From Catenulispora sp. EB89 (GTDB lineage: Bacteria > Actinomycetota > Actinomycetes > Streptomycetales > Catenulisporaceae): DNA of 64,000 nucleotides. How positions within the stretch are numbered: position 1 is the first letter of the stretch; each line of letters starts with the position of its first letter. The notes beneath the pieces were generated by a model that worked only from the letters and a program-made list of their open reading frames with translations, was not told where the DNA came from and made no database searches. Positions 37,743-47,524 of the stretch are shown piece after piece. The position numbers were made by a program, and so were the translations under genes. The stretch spans positions 1-64,000 of the forward strand of contig NZ_JBGCCU010000034.1 in NCBI RefSeq assembly GCF_041261445.1, in the 5' to 3' direction.

Positions 37743-38294
37743 TTGACCGTCCAGCCGATCCGCCTCTTCGGCGACCCGGTCCTGACCACCTCGGCCGCGC
37801 CGGTCGTCGACTTCGACAAGGAGCTCCGCACCCTTGTCAAGGACCTCAGCGAAACCATGTTGGACGCCCCCGGCACCGGCCTGGCCGCCCCGCAGATCGG
37901 CGTGGGCCTGCGGGTCTTCACCTGGCACGTCGACGAACAGCTCGGCCACCTGGTGAATCCCAGCCTGGACCTGTCCGACGAGGAGCAGGAGGGTGACGAG
38001 GGCTGTCTGTCCATCCCGGACCTGGCGTTCCCCTGCAAACGCGCCCTGCGCGTGGTCGCCAAGGGCTGGAACATGCACGGCGAGCCGGTGGAGATCGAGG
38101 GCAGCGAGCTGCTGGCGCGCTGCATCCAGCATGAGACCGACCACCTGGACGGCGTGCTGTTCATCGACCGCCTGGACCGCGAGTGGCGCAAGAAGGCGAT
38201 GCGCGCGATCCGGCTGGCCGACTGGGCCAACGAGGGCGGCCCCGAGCCGGTCGTGAAGGTGTCCCCGCACGCGACCTTCGGGCGGGCGATCTGA
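37743..38294 (+). CDS. def: Peptide deformylase
   Basis: 183 residues. All three deformylase motifs are present: [17 protein letters not shown] and HETDH, so the metal ligands Cys, His and His are intact. It removes the N-formyl group from nascent proteins. TTG 37743 is chosen because GGAG lies 8 bp upstream and the resulting start [13 protein letters not shown] matches the family. An in-frame ATG at 37725 has no ribosome binding site but is the alternative. fmt begins two bases after the stop. Confidence 0.92.
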   Translation: MTVQPIRLFGDPVLTTSAAPVVDFDKELRTLVKDLSETMLDAPGTGLAAPQIGVGLRVFTWHVDEQLGHLVNPSLDLSDEEQEGDEGCLSIPDLAFPCKRALRVVAKGWNMHGEPVEIEGSELLARCIQHETDHLDGVLFIDRLDREWRKKAMRAIRLADWANEGGPEPVVKVSPHATFGRAI

Positions 38295-38296
38295 CG

Positions 38297-39244
38297 ATGC
38301 GCATCCTGTTCGCCGGCACCCCCGAGCCCGCGCTGCCCTCCCTGCGCGCGCTGCTGGACTCCCGCCACGAGGTGGTCGCGGTCCTGACCCGCCCCGACGC
38401 CCGCTCCGGCCGCGGCCGCCGCATGGAGGCCTCGCCGGTGGCGAAGCTGGCCGAGGAGGCCGGCGTAGAGGTGCTCAAGCCCGAGAAGGTGCGCGACTCG
38501 GCGTTCCTGGAGCGGCTGGCCGAGATCTCCCCGGACTGCTGCCCGATCGTCGCCTACGGCGGCCTGATCCCGAAGTCGGCGCTGGACGTCCCGCGCCACG
38601 GCTGGGTCAACCTGCACTTCTCGCTGCTGCCGGCCTGGCGCGGTGCGGCCCCGGTGCAGCAGGCGCTGCTGCACGGCGACGAGATCACCGGCGCCTCCAC
38701 CTTCCTGCTGGAGGAGGGCCTGGACACCGGCCCGGTCTTCGGCACGGTCACCGACGAGATCCGCCGCACCGACACCAGCGGCGACCTGCTCGCCCGGCTC
38801 GCCGAGTCCGGCGCCCGGCTGCTGGCCGCCACCCTGGACGCCATCGAGGACGGCACCGCGCGCCCCGTGCCCCAGCCGGCCGACGGCGTCACGCTGGCCC
38901 CGAAGGTGCTGGCCGACGACGCCCGGATCGACTGGACGGCCCCGGCGCTGCGCGTGGACCGGCTGGTCCGCGCCTGCACCCCGGCCCCCGGCGCCTGGAC
39001 CGTCCTGCCGGGCGCGGACGGCGAGGAGGACCTGCGGGTGAAGATCTTCCCGGTCACCGCGCTGCCCGGGAGCACCGAGGTCCCGCCGGGCCGGATCGTG
39101 CAGGACTCGCGAGGATTGATGGTGGGCACCGGAAGCGGGCACACGGTGCGGCTCGGCGACGTGCAGCCGCAGGGCAAGCGGCGGATGCCCGCGGCGGACT
39201 GGGCACGCGGCCTGCGGCTGACCGGGGACGAGGCGTTCGTCTGA
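38297..39244 (+). CDS. fmt: Methionyl-tRNA formyltransferase
   Basis: 315 residues. The formyltransferase domain has [15 protein letters not shown] and the folate-binding [17 protein letters not shown] with the catalytic Asn-His pair. The C-terminal domain begins at about 205. It formylates initiator Met-tRNA. It is encoded two bases after def, pairing formylation with deformylation. Confidence 0.95.
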   Translation: MRILFAGTPEPALPSLRALLDSRHEVVAVLTRPDARSGRGRRMEASPVAKLAEEAGVEVLKPEKVRDSAFLERLAEISPDCCPIVAYGGLIPKSALDVPRHGWVNLHFSLLPAWRGAAPVQQALLHGDEITGASTFLLEEGLDTGPVFGTVTDEIRRTDTSGDLLARLAESGARLLAATLDAIEDGTARPVPQPADGVTLAPKVLADDARIDWTAPALRVDRLVRACTPAPGAWTVLPGADGEEDLRVKIFPVTALPGSTEVPPGRIVQDSRGLMVGTGSGHTVRLGDVQPQGKRRMPAADWARGLRLTGDEAFV

Positions 39245-39312
39245 GCCGTCCGGCCCCGCCCGCACCACCCACATCATCCATATCCCGTCACAAAGGAACA
39301 GCGAACCCTCCC

Positions 39313-40941
39313 ATGGCACCGCGCACGTCCACCTCCACCGCCGACCCGGCCCGCTCCGCCGCGCTCGAAGTCCTGGAGGCGGTCCGCACCCGGGACGCCT
39401 ACGCGAACCTCCTGCTGCCGCGGGTGCTGCGCGAGCGCGGGCTGACCGGCCGCGACGCCGCGTTCGCCACCGAGCTGTCCTACGGCACCCTGCGCTGGCT
39501 CGGGACCTACGACGCGATCATCGCCGCGTGCGTGGACCGCGAGCTGGACGCGGTGGACCCGGTGGTGCTGGACGCGCTGCGCCTGGGCACGCACCAGCTG
39601 CTGGCGATGGACGTCCCGCCGCACGCCGCCGTCTCGACCACGGTCGACCTGGTGCGCGCGGTCTCCAACGAGGGCGCCTCGCGGTTCGCCAACGCGATCC
39701 TGCGGCGGGTCGGCCAGGGCGACCTGCAGGCGTGGATCAACCGCGTCGCGCCGAACTCGCAGGAGGACCCTGAGGGCTTCCTCGCGGTGTCGCGGTCGCA
39801 CCCGCGCTGGATCGTGTCAGCGCTCTGGGACTCGTTGCAGGCGCACCGCGGTGCGCAGCGCGCGCACGGGGACATCGGGGAGCTGCTGGACGCCGACAAC
39901 GCGCGTCCGGGGGTCACGCTGGTGACGCGGCCGGGCCTGGCGCGGGTCGAAGAGCTCACCGATCTCGGGGCGCTGGCGGCGCGGTACTCGCCGTACGCGG
40001 CGTATCTGGCCGGCGGCGACCCGGGCGCGCTGCCGCCGGTGCGCGAAGGGCGCGCCGGGGTCCAGGACGAGGGCAGCCAGCTGGTCGCCATGGCGTTGGC
40101 CGCGGCGCCGCTGGAGGGCCGGGACGAGCGGTGGCTGGACATGTGCGCCGGCCCCGGCGGGAAGGCGGCGCTGCTGGCCGGGCTCGCGCTGGAGCGCGGG
40201 GCGTCGCTGCTGGCGAACGAGATCGCGCCGCATCGGGCCCAGCTTGTTCGCAGGGCGCTGCGGGGCTATGGAGAGCGGTTGGTCGGCTTTGACGGAGTGG
40301 CCGGGCGTGACTGGTCGGAGGCGGTGTCGGCGGACGAGGACGGGCCCGATGACGAGGGCGGCGTCGGCGTCGTGGTCGGTGCTGGTGCTGGTGCCGATGC
40401 GGGCGTCGGGGTCGGGATCGGTAGCGATGGCGGCGCGGATGACGCCGACTCGGCGTCTGAGTCCGGTCACAGTGACGGTGCAGGTACTAGTGCGGGGACA
40501 GTGCCCCCGGGCCCCGGCGCTCTCCAGGTGATCGCCGCCGACGGCATCCGCGCGCCCTGGAAGCCGGGTTCCTTCGACCGCGTCATGCTCGACGCCCCCT
40601 GCACCGGCCTCGGCGCGCTGCGTCGCCGTCCGGAGTCGCGCTGGCGGCGCACGCCGGACGACCTCGAACGGCTGACCCGCGTGCAGCGCCGACTGTTGTC
40701 CTCTGCGCTGGACTCTGTGCGGCCCGGGGGACTGGTCGCCTATGTGACGTGCTCCCCGCATCTGGAGGAGACGCGCGACGTGGTCCGGCAGGTGGTCAAG
40801 GCACGGCGGGACGTGGAGCGGGTCGACGCCCGGCCGTACCTGCCCGGCGTGCCCGATCTCGGTGGCGGTCCCGATGTCCAGCTCTGGCCGCATCTGCACG
40901 GTACCGACGCTATGTATCTGGCGCTTCTGCGCCGTTCCTGA
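39313..40941 (+). CDS. rsmB: 16S rRNA m5C967 methyltransferase RsmB, with low-complexity insertion
   Basis: 542 residues, longer than the usual roughly 450-480. N-terminal NusB-like domain (about 10-165), then the Rossmann methyltransferase: SAM motif DMCAGPGGKAALLAG, the Cys motif DAPCTGLGALRRRPESRW and the second Cys in VTCSPHLEET. Residues about 337-398 form a Gly/Asp/Val/Ser-rich insertion (GVGVVVGAGAGADAG) between motifs that is unlike the family. Start ATG 39313. Last of the priA-def-fmt-rsmB run. Confidence 0.92.
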   Translation: MAPRTSTSTADPARSAALEVLEAVRTRDAYANLLLPRVLRERGLTGRDAAFATELSYGTLRWLGTYDAIIAACVDRELDAVDPVVLDALRLGTHQLLAMDVPPHAAVSTTVDLVRAVSNEGASRFANAILRRVGQGDLQAWINRVAPNSQEDPEGFLAVSRSHPRWIVSALWDSLQAHRGAQRAHGDIGELLDADNARPGVTLVTRPGLARVEELTDLGALAARYSPYAAYLAGGDPGALPPVREGRAGVQDEGSQLVAMALAAAPLEGRDERWLDMCAGPGGKAALLAGLALERGASLLANEIAPHRAQLVRRALRGYGERLVGFDGVAGRDWSEAVSADEDGPDDEGGVGVVVGAGAGADAGVGVGIGSDGGADDADSASESGHSDGAGTSAGTVPPGPGALQVIAADGIRAPWKPGSFDRVMLDAPCTGLGALRRRPESRWRRTPDDLERLTRVQRRLLSSALDSVRPGGLVAYVTCSPHLEETRDVVRQVVKARRDVERVDARPYLPGVPDLGGGPDVQLWPHLHGTDAMYLALLRRS

Positions 40942-41081
40942 GGCCGATCGCCGCCGCACACTGTCTCAAAACGATCACAGGTTCGTCCCCGGTACGTCTG
41001 CGCCGTGACTTTTTGCACCCCCCAGGTGGTCTGGAGGTTTGGCAGAGCTGGTGCATTCGGCGATGGGGTGGGTGGGGTGGC

Positions 41082-42557
41082 GTGAGGTCTTCCATAGGTG
41101 CGTCCGTATTAGGGCGGGTCGGCTTGTGGGTTCCGTTGGGTGGGGCGGCGGCAGCGGTGGTCGCCGCCGCGTGGTTGGCGGCGCCGTTGGGGCCGCATCA
41201 GCCGCCTGTCCCTATGCGTTCGGAGGGCCCTGTCCTGGGGGCTGACAGCGGGGCGGCTATTAGCGCAAGCCCGGTGGCGGTTCCGCAGAGCGGGGATCCC
41301 GTTGCGCCTGATCAGGCTCTCTATACGGTCGTGCTCAGGAGCGATGACACCGGGCACTCCTGGAGCGGGACCGAGAAGATCTCGTTCGCGAACTCTGGAA
41401 CCGTCCCCATTACGGAGTTCTGGATAAGGCTGTGGGGCAACGGAGACGCCGGCTGTGGCGCCACGCAGCCGGAACGCATCAGCAACCTGAGCGGCGGCTC
41501 GATAGCGGAGACAGAGCAGAAGTGCACAGCGTTCCGCATAGTGCTCGACAGCGCGTTGGCGCCAGGAGCGCGTACAGAGATTGGGTTCGCGCTCGCTATA
41601 GACGTACCGGTGCGGGCCGACCGGTTCGGGGTGAACGGCGTCGACACGTACGTGGGGGACGCCCTAGCGGTTCTGGCCGTCAAGGACGAACACGGCTGGG
41701 AGCTTCCTCCGTACGTCGACTTCGGGGAGAGCTTCTACTCGCTGACCGCGGACTACGACGTCACCCTCGACCATCCGGCGACGTTACAGGTCCCCTCGAC
41801 AGGGGCGATCGCAGGGGAGACTCACGAGGGCGACCGGGTCGTCACGCATATATCGGCGCCCAAGGTGCGCGACTTCTCATGGTCGGCCGGCGCCTTCCAC
41901 CACGCGAGCATGACCAGCGCCACCGGCGTGACGATCGACGCGTACTGGCCGAACTCGGAGAGCGATTCGAACTGCCAGTCCCTGATGCGCTATGCGGCCG
42001 GCGCTATAGACGCCTACTCAGCCCGCTACGGCGCCTATCCCTATCCGCGGTTCTCGATCGTCTTCGACGAGTTCGGGTCGGCCTTCGACGGGATGGAGTA
42101 CCCGAACTACGTCCTGTCCTCCGCGTCCGAGGGGGCGGTCGCGCACGAGGTCGCGCATCAGTGGTGGTTCGCGCTTGTCGGCGACGACCAGTACCGGCAT
42201 CCCTGGCTCGACGAGGCCTTCGCGGAGTACAGCGCGGAGGAGTTCCAGGGCGCCACGACGCCCGCGCACAACTGCGACTGGATCGCCTCTGACGAGCGTA
42301 TGGACGCCTCCATGGACACCTATGAGAAGACCGGCGACTACCTCTACCACGATGCCGTCTACCACGAGGGCACGTGCATGCTGTTCGACCTGGAGCACAC
42401 TCTGGGCCGCGACGCCATGGACCGGATGCTGCGCGGACTGTTCACCAAGTTCGAGTACGGAGTCGAACGCCCGGACGACGTCCGGGCGATGGCGCAGAGC
42501 GTCGCGGGACGGGACCTGTCCGCATTCTGGGTGAAGTGGCGTAACACCGGTGACTGA
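41082..42557 (+). CDS. Secreted or membrane-anchored M1-family metallopeptidase
   Basis: 491 residues. An N-terminal hydrophobic signal or anchor lies at about 14-35 (LWVPLGGAAAAVVAAAWLAA). The gluzincin site is HEVAHQWW (about 355) and the third ligand Glu is in WLDEAFAEY about 20 residues later, in a typical M1 arrangement with GMEYPNYV just before. It is truncated at the C-terminal helical region compared with aminopeptidase N, ending soon after the catalytic domain. Start GTG 41082 is the best in frame. Confidence 0.82.
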   Translation: MRSSIGASVLGRVGLWVPLGGAAAAVVAAAWLAAPLGPHQPPVPMRSEGPVLGADSGAAISASPVAVPQSGDPVAPDQALYTVVLRSDDTGHSWSGTEKISFANSGTVPITEFWIRLWGNGDAGCGATQPERISNLSGGSIAETEQKCTAFRIVLDSALAPGARTEIGFALAIDVPVRADRFGVNGVDTYVGDALAVLAVKDEHGWELPPYVDFGESFYSLTADYDVTLDHPATLQVPSTGAIAGETHEGDRVVTHISAPKVRDFSWSAGAFHHASMTSATGVTIDAYWPNSESDSNCQSLMRYAAGAIDAYSARYGAYPYPRFSIVFDEFGSAFDGMEYPNYVLSSASEGAVAHEVAHQWWFALVGDDQYRHPWLDEAFAEYSAEEFQGATTPAHNCDWIASDERMDASMDTYEKTGDYLYHDAVYHEGTCMLFDLEHTLGRDAMDRMLRGLFTKFEYGVERPDDVRAMAQSVAGRDLSAFWVKWRNTGD

Positions 42558-42608
42558 CGGCGGGCGGGGGTAGTGTGCGGGCTCCCCGACCGTTGAGGAA
42601 TTGGTGAG

Positions 42609-43160
42609 ATGGTGAATTCGGGATTCTCCTTCGAGACCCTTCAAGAGCGTATGCCGGCCGAACCCGCACGCGGCCTGGCGGAGCACGGCACCGGCGGCTT
42701 CGCCGACGGATTCCTGCAGTTCCTGGCGCCGGAAGCCCTCGACGACTCCTTGGCCGAATGGCTCGGCGGCTTCCAGCCGGCCCGCGTCCCGTTCGCGCGC
42801 ACTGCTCTCGGCGACCTGCTCTATATACGCGATCTGAGGGAGCGGGCCGCCGCGCTCGGCCTGGACGCCGATGAGGTGGAGTCGGCCTATGACGTGTCCG
42901 TGGTCGACGTCCGCTACAAGAAGGTGAGCGTTCTGGCGTTCTCGTTCGCTGAGTTCACCGAAGGCCTGTCGGACCCTGAGTTCCTGGAGGAGGAACTGCG
43001 CAAGGACCTCTACGACGCCGCGGTGCCCCGGCTCGGACGTCCCGGCGCCGACGAGATCTTCACGTTCGTCCCGGTGCTCTCGTGCGGCGGCAGCGAGGAC
43101 CCGGCGAACCTTGAGCGGGGCCAGGCGGACGTCGCGCTGTCGATCTTGTTCCAGTCCTAA
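42609..43160 (+). CDS. GAD-like/DUF1851 protein
   Basis: 183 residues. The N-terminal region (LQERMPAEPARGLAEHGTGGFADGFLQF...LAEWLGG) and the later DLLYIRDL resemble GAD-like/DUF1851 proteins, a family that includes immunity proteins such as the T6SS Tdi1. The C-terminal part (about 100-183) has EEELRKDLYDAAVPRLGRP. No toxin gene is adjacent, so immunity function is only an idea. Confidence 0.55.
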   Translation: MVNSGFSFETLQERMPAEPARGLAEHGTGGFADGFLQFLAPEALDDSLAEWLGGFQPARVPFARTALGDLLYIRDLRERAAALGLDADEVESAYDVSVVDVRYKKVSVLAFSFAEFTEGLSDPEFLEEELRKDLYDAAVPRLGRPGADEIFTFVPVLSCGGSEDPANLERGQADVALSILFQS

Positions 43161-43204
43161 AACTCGTTGACCCGGCCCGGCCGCCGTGGCCAGACTCCTC
43201 GCTC

Positions 43205-43975
43205 ATGACGCAACAGCAGCGGCCGGTCGCCGTCGTGACAGGAGTCGGCAGGCGGGCGGGGATCGGCGCGGCGATCGTGGAGGCGTTGGCGCGCGACGGG
43301 TGGGACATCGGGTTCACCTATTGGCGTCCTTATGACGATCGCATGGACTGGGGACGCGATGAAGAGGCGCTTGCCGCCATCACCGCTGATGCCGAGGCGT
43401 ACGGCGCGCGGGTGCACGCGGTCGAGGCGGACTTGGCGGTCGTGGAGACGGCTGGAGAGGTCTTCGCTAAGGTGCAGGGCGCTTTGGGCGGCGTCAGGGC
43501 TCTGGTGATGGCGCACTGCGAGTCCGTGGACTCCTCGATCCTCGACACCACGGTCGAGTCCTGGGACCGGCACTTCGCGGTCAACGCGCGGGCTTCGTGG
43601 CTGCTGGTCCGCGAGTTCGCGACGCGGTTCGCGCAGCCGCACGGCACCGGTCGGATCATCGCACTGACCAGCGGCGCCATTGTGCACAACGTGCCCTACG
43701 GGGCCAGCAAGGGCACGCTCGACCGGCTCATGGTGGCCGCCGCGGTGGAGCTGCGGGAGCTTGGCATCAGCGCCAACGCCGTGGATCCGGGGCCGACGCA
43801 GACCGGGTGGATGGACGACAACCTCGCCACCTACCTCAAGGAGCGCACTCCGTTGGGGCGCAACGGAGTGCCGGCGGACTGCGCGGAGCTGGTCGCGTTC
43901 CTGTGTTCGGAGCGCGGTGGCTGGGTGAACGGGCAGACGCTCTACAGCGATGGCGGATTCAACGCGGCGCGGTGA
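43205..43975 (+). CDS. Short-chain dehydrogenase/reductase
   Basis: 256 residues. Nucleotide-binding TGVGRRAGIG, catalytic Ser in ALTSGAIVHN and the YxxxK pair in PYGASKG are present, with the classical SDR length. The cofactor is probably NADP(H), inferred from the Arg in the glycine motif. Such enzymes are often annotated 3-oxoacyl-ACP reductase, but the substrate is unknown. It is convergent with the acyl-CoA ligase gene at 43988. Confidence 0.85.
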   Translation: MTQQQRPVAVVTGVGRRAGIGAAIVEALARDGWDIGFTYWRPYDDRMDWGRDEEALAAITADAEAYGARVHAVEADLAVVETAGEVFAKVQGALGGVRALVMAHCESVDSSILDTTVESWDRHFAVNARASWLLVREFATRFAQPHGTGRIIALTSGAIVHNVPYGASKGTLDRLMVAAAVELRELGISANAVDPGPTQTGWMDDNLATYLKERTPLGRNGVPADCAELVAFLCSERGGWVNGQTLYSDGGFNAAR

Positions 43976-43987
43976 CGTCCCGCGTAC

Positions 43988-45640
43988 TCACTTCAATCCG
44001 AGGATGCCGACTGCCTGCTCCCGCATCTCTACCTTGCGGACCTTGCCGGTGACCGTCATGGGGAACCCGTCCACGATGTGCACATAGCGCGGGATCTTGT
44101 AGTGCGTGAGACGTCCTTCGCAGAACGTGCGGACGGCCTCTGCGGTGAGCGGCTGTGCGCCGGGCCGTAGCCGGACCCAGGCCATCAGTTCCTCGCCGTA
44201 CTTCTCGTCGGGGACGCCGATCACTTGGACGTCCTCTACGTCGGGATGGGTATAGAGGAACTCCTCCACCTCGCGCGGGTATACGTTCTCGCCGCCGCGG
44301 ATCACCATGTCCTTGATGCGGCCGACGATGGCGACGTAGCCGTCGGCGTCCATCTGCGCGAGGTCGCCGGTGTGCATCCAGCCGTCGCCGTCCACGGCCT
44401 CCGCGGTGCGCTCGGGCTCGTTCCAGTAGCCGAGCATGACGCTGTAGCCGCGGGTGCACAGCTCGCCGGGTTCGTCGTAGCCGAGGGTGGCGTCGGTGTC
44501 CGGGTCGACGATCTTGATCTCGACGTGCGGGTGGACCCGGCCGACGGTGGCCACGCGGCGTTGCAGGCTGTCGTCGCGGCGGGTCTGGGTGGAGACCGGG
44601 GAGGTCTCGGTCATGCCGTAGGCGATGGTCACGTCCGTCATGCCCATCTCGTCGATGACCCGCTTCATCACCTCGACGGGGCACGGGGAGCCGGCCATGA
44701 CCCCGGTGCGCAGGGAGCTGAGGTCGTAGGCGTCGGGGGACTTCTCCAGGAGCGCCAACTCTGCGATGAACATAGTGGGGACACCGTAGAGGACGGTGCA
44801 GCGCTCTTCAGAGACCGCGCGCAGAGTGTCTGCAGGGTCGAACAGTTGCCCGGGGAGGACCATGCAGGAGCCGTGGCTGGTGGCTCCGAGGTTTCCCATC
44901 ACCATGCCGAAGCAGTGGTAGAGCGGTACCGGGAGACAGACGCGGTCCTCATGGGTCCACCCCTGGACTTCGGCGACCATATAGCCGTTCCCCAGGACGT
45001 TGCGATGCGACAGTGTGGCGCCCTTGGGGAACCCTGTGGTGCCGGATGTGTACTGGATGTCCACGGGGTCGTCTGCGTGCAGGCGGCTTGCGCGTTCGGC
45101 GAGCGCCGTGGCGGGCACTGTCGTGCCGCGCTCTACGAAGGCGGTCCAGCCGGGTGTGCCGATGAAGACGACGTCCTGGAGCTCTGGGCAGTCCTCACGT
45201 ACTGCGTTCACCATCGCGACGTAGTCGCTCGACTTCACTTGAGTGGCGGCGAACAGCAGGCTCGCGCCGGACTGCTTGAGGGTGAAGCGGATCTCGTGGT
45301 CGCGGTAGGCCGGGTTGAGGTTCACCAGGATCGCGCCGACTTTGGCCGCCGCGTACTGGACCAGGACCCATTCGGCGCAGTTCGGCGACCAGATGCCCAC
45401 GCGGTCGCCCTTGGCGACGCCGGCGGCGAGCAGGCCGCGCGCCAGCTCCGCGGTCGCGGCGTCGAACTCCGCGTACGTCCAGCGCCGGCCGGTCGCGCAC
45501 TCCACGAGGGCGTCGCGGTCCGGGTACGCGGTGGCGATCCGCGTAAGGTTCGCGCCGATGGTCTCATCGGGGAGCGCGGGGGAGTCGGGGCCCTTGCGGT
45601 GCGCTTCGCCCCGGATGCCAGCGTCGTCATTGCCGCTCAT
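43988..45640 (-). CDS. AMP-binding acyl-CoA synthetase (FadD-like)
   Basis: 550-residue ANL-superfamily ligase. P-loop [16 protein letters not shown], adenylation motif [29 protein letters not shown] hinge and the catalytic Lys in [10 protein letters not shown]. It resembles medium/long-chain fatty acyl-CoA ligases. It lies just 12 bp from the convergent SDR gene. Confidence 0.88.
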   Translation of the reverse strand: MSGNDDAGIRGEAHRKGPDSPALPDETIGANLTRIATAYPDRDALVECATGRRWTYAEFDAATAELARGLLAAGVAKGDRVGIWSPNCAEWVLVQYAAAKVGAILVNLNPAYRDHEIRFTLKQSGASLLFAATQVKSSDYVAMVNAVREDCPELQDVVFIGTPGWTAFVERGTTVPATALAERASRLHADDPVDIQYTSGTTGFPKGATLSHRNVLGNGYMVAEVQGWTHEDRVCLPVPLYHCFGMVMGNLGATSHGSCMVLPGQLFDPADTLRAVSEERCTVLYGVPTMFIAELALLEKSPDAYDLSSLRTGVMAGSPCPVEVMKRVIDEMGMTDVTIAYGMTETSPVSTQTRRDDSLQRRVATVGRVHPHVEIKIVDPDTDATLGYDEPGELCTRGYSVMLGYWNEPERTAEAVDGDGWMHTGDLAQMDADGYVAIVGRIKDMVIRGGENVYPREVEEFLYTHPDVEDVQVIGVPDEKYGEELMAWVRLRPGAQPLTAEAVRTFCEGRLTHYKIPRYVHIVDGFPMTVTGKVRKVEMREQAVGILGLK

Positions 45641-45938
45641 GCCGTCTCACCTGTGCTTCTCTAGAGGCCGACGTCAGGATTCGACACTAGTGGCCCGGTG
45701 GACCTTCGTCGATGGGCCGCGCTGAGGGGCGTTCTGCGGGGTAATTTCAGAGGCGTTCTCAGGGACGCTCTCAGGGGTTCGCGGTAGTCTCCGCCGCAAC
45801 AACCGACGACGGCGGCGACGCGGTGCGGCGGTGATCGGTTCCCAGCCGCCATGGCGGCAACGCGTCAGGCGCGCCGGTCTCCTTCGGCTGGTCGGCTGTG
45901 GTCGGATGATGAAGAGGTGTCTGCGATCGGAGGTTGTG

Positions 45939-46367
45939 ATGCGACAGGACGGAGGCTGGCTTCCCAGCCCTGACGCGCGGCCCACCAGGGCCCTGGCGCT
46001 GCTGATCACCGGCCTGACCGACGACGCGGTGGCCCGCCGGCTGGCGGTGAGTCGCCGGACGGTGCAGCGCGCGGTGCGGGACCTGATGGACGCCGCGGGC
46101 GCCCGGACCCGGATGCAGCTCGGCCATCACGCGGCGTGCGTGGGCCTGCCGCTGCCCGATCCGCCGTCGGCGGCGGAGCCCCGGCACCAGCCCGCGCCGG
46201 CCGACCTGCGGCTGCTGGCGCTGCTGCTGGAGGACGCGCGGGTGGACCGCGTGCTCGGGGTCAGCCCGCGGAGCGTGGAGCGGGAGGTGCGGCGGCTGAT
46301 GACGCTGGCCGGGGCGAAGAGCCGGGTGCAGTTGGGGTGGCTGGCTACGCGGTGGGGTTGGTTGTAG
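45939..46367 (+). CDS. Small protein with two LuxR-type helix-turn-helix copies
   Basis: 142 residues. Residues about 17-55 form a LuxR-type HTH (LLITGLTDDAVARRLAVSRR with TVQRAVRDLMDAAGARTRMQ). Residues about 90-140 repeat the recognition half: VDRVLGVSPRSVEREVRRLMTLAGAKSRVQ, without the first helices. No receiver or ligand-binding domain is present. ATG 45939 has GGAGG 5 bp upstream. It may be an orphan response-regulator-like DNA-binding protein; the duplication is unusual. Confidence 0.6.
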   Translation: MRQDGGWLPSPDARPTRALALLITGLTDDAVARRLAVSRRTVQRAVRDLMDAAGARTRMQLGHHAACVGLPLPDPPSAAEPRHQPAPADLRLLALLLEDARVDRVLGVSPRSVEREVRRLMTLAGAKSRVQLGWLATRWGWL

Positions 46368-46737
46368 GCGCGGGCGGTGGGTTGGTTCGGGGCCGCTGGG
46401 ATAGGGCCGGACAGGGAACATAGAGGGACAGAGCAGCGTAAAGCAGGGCACAGCGGGATAGGGCGGGTGCGGACTAATTGCTTGCCGGTGCCGGCCAGGC
46501 GCGGGCGGCGGGCTGACCAAGGCTGAGGGCAGGGCGAGCGCGCCGACTGCGGCCGGGGCGAGGCGAGCGCGTGCTGGCTGTGGCCAGGGGCGAGGCGGCG
46601 AGTGCGTGCCGATCGCGGCGGGGGCTGTTGAGCGCGGCGCGGGCGGCGACGGGACGTTGGCCGCGGCGCGTGAGCTGGGCGCGTTGGCTTGATCGCGCTG
46701 GTGCGGTCCGGGGCCGCGGATCTGCCAGACTTTCCCT
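46368..46737. other. Spacer before rpe with no gene seen
   Basis: 370 bp of G-rich sequence. It includes short imperfect repeats such as ggcgagcgcg and gcgaggcg at about 46530-46610 and several gggata/ggaca runs. No start/ribosome-binding-site pair or coding pattern was recognised. Confidence 0.5.
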
Positions 46738-47412
46738 ATGAGCTCAGTCCAGATCTCCCCGTCCATCCTCTCCGCTGATTTCGCGCGCCTGGCCGATGAG
46801 GTCTCCGCGGTGCCGTCGGCCGACTGGATCCACGTCGATGTGATGGACAACCACTTCGTGCCGAATCTGACGTTGGGGTTGCCGGTTGTGGAGTCGTTGG
46901 CGAAGGCTTCGCCGCGGCCGCTGGACTGTCATCTGATGATCGCCGATCCGGATCGGTGGGCGCCGGGTTATGCCGAGGCGGGTGCGGGGAGTGTGACGTT
47001 CCATGTGGAGGCCGCGCATGCGCCGATTCGGCTGGCGCGCGCCATTCGGTCGGCGGGGGCGCGGGCCGGGATGGCGCTGAAGCCGGCGACGGCGGTCGAG
47101 CCGTATGAGGACCTGCTGTCGGAGCTGGACATGCTGCTGCTGATGACGGTCGAGCCGGGCTTCGGGGGCCAGAAGTTCCTGGACGTGGTGCTGCCGAAGA
47201 TTCGGCGTGCGCGGCAGATGATCGACCGGCATGGCGGTTCGGTGTGGCTGCAGATCGACGGCGGCGTCGCGGCCGACACGATCGAGCGCTGCGCGGAGGC
47301 CGGGGCGGATGTGTTCGTGGCGGGATCGGCGGTGTACGGCGCCGAGGATCCGGATGCGGCGGTTCGGGCGCTGCGGGCTCAGGCTGAGGCGGCCGGGGCG
47401 CGAGTCGCCTAA
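46738..47412 (+). CDS. rpe: Ribulose-phosphate 3-epimerase
   Basis: 224-residue TIM barrel. Signature motifs are [33 protein letters not shown] (usual MDGHFVPN, here MDN), [21 protein letters not shown] and IDGGVAADT. It interconverts ribulose-5-P and xylulose-5-P in the pentose phosphate pathway. In many actinobacteria rpe follows rsmB; here about 5.8 kb lies between. Confidence 0.95.
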   Translation: MSSVQISPSILSADFARLADEVSAVPSADWIHVDVMDNHFVPNLTLGLPVVESLAKASPRPLDCHLMIADPDRWAPGYAEAGAGSVTFHVEAAHAPIRLARAIRSAGARAGMALKPATAVEPYEDLLSELDMLLLMTVEPGFGGQKFLDVVLPKIRRARQMIDRHGGSVWLQIDGGVAADTIERCAEAGADVFVAGSAVYGAEDPDAAVRALRAQAEAAGARVA

Positions 47413-47524
47413 GGGTGGCGGCGGGCAGCGGTCGGTAGCGGGGAACTGATTCGGCGCTGGCGCTGCGCGGGAGTGTGGCGAGCGAGCGCGGTGCCCGAGC
47501 GCGGTGCCCGAGGTCGCGCCGCCG

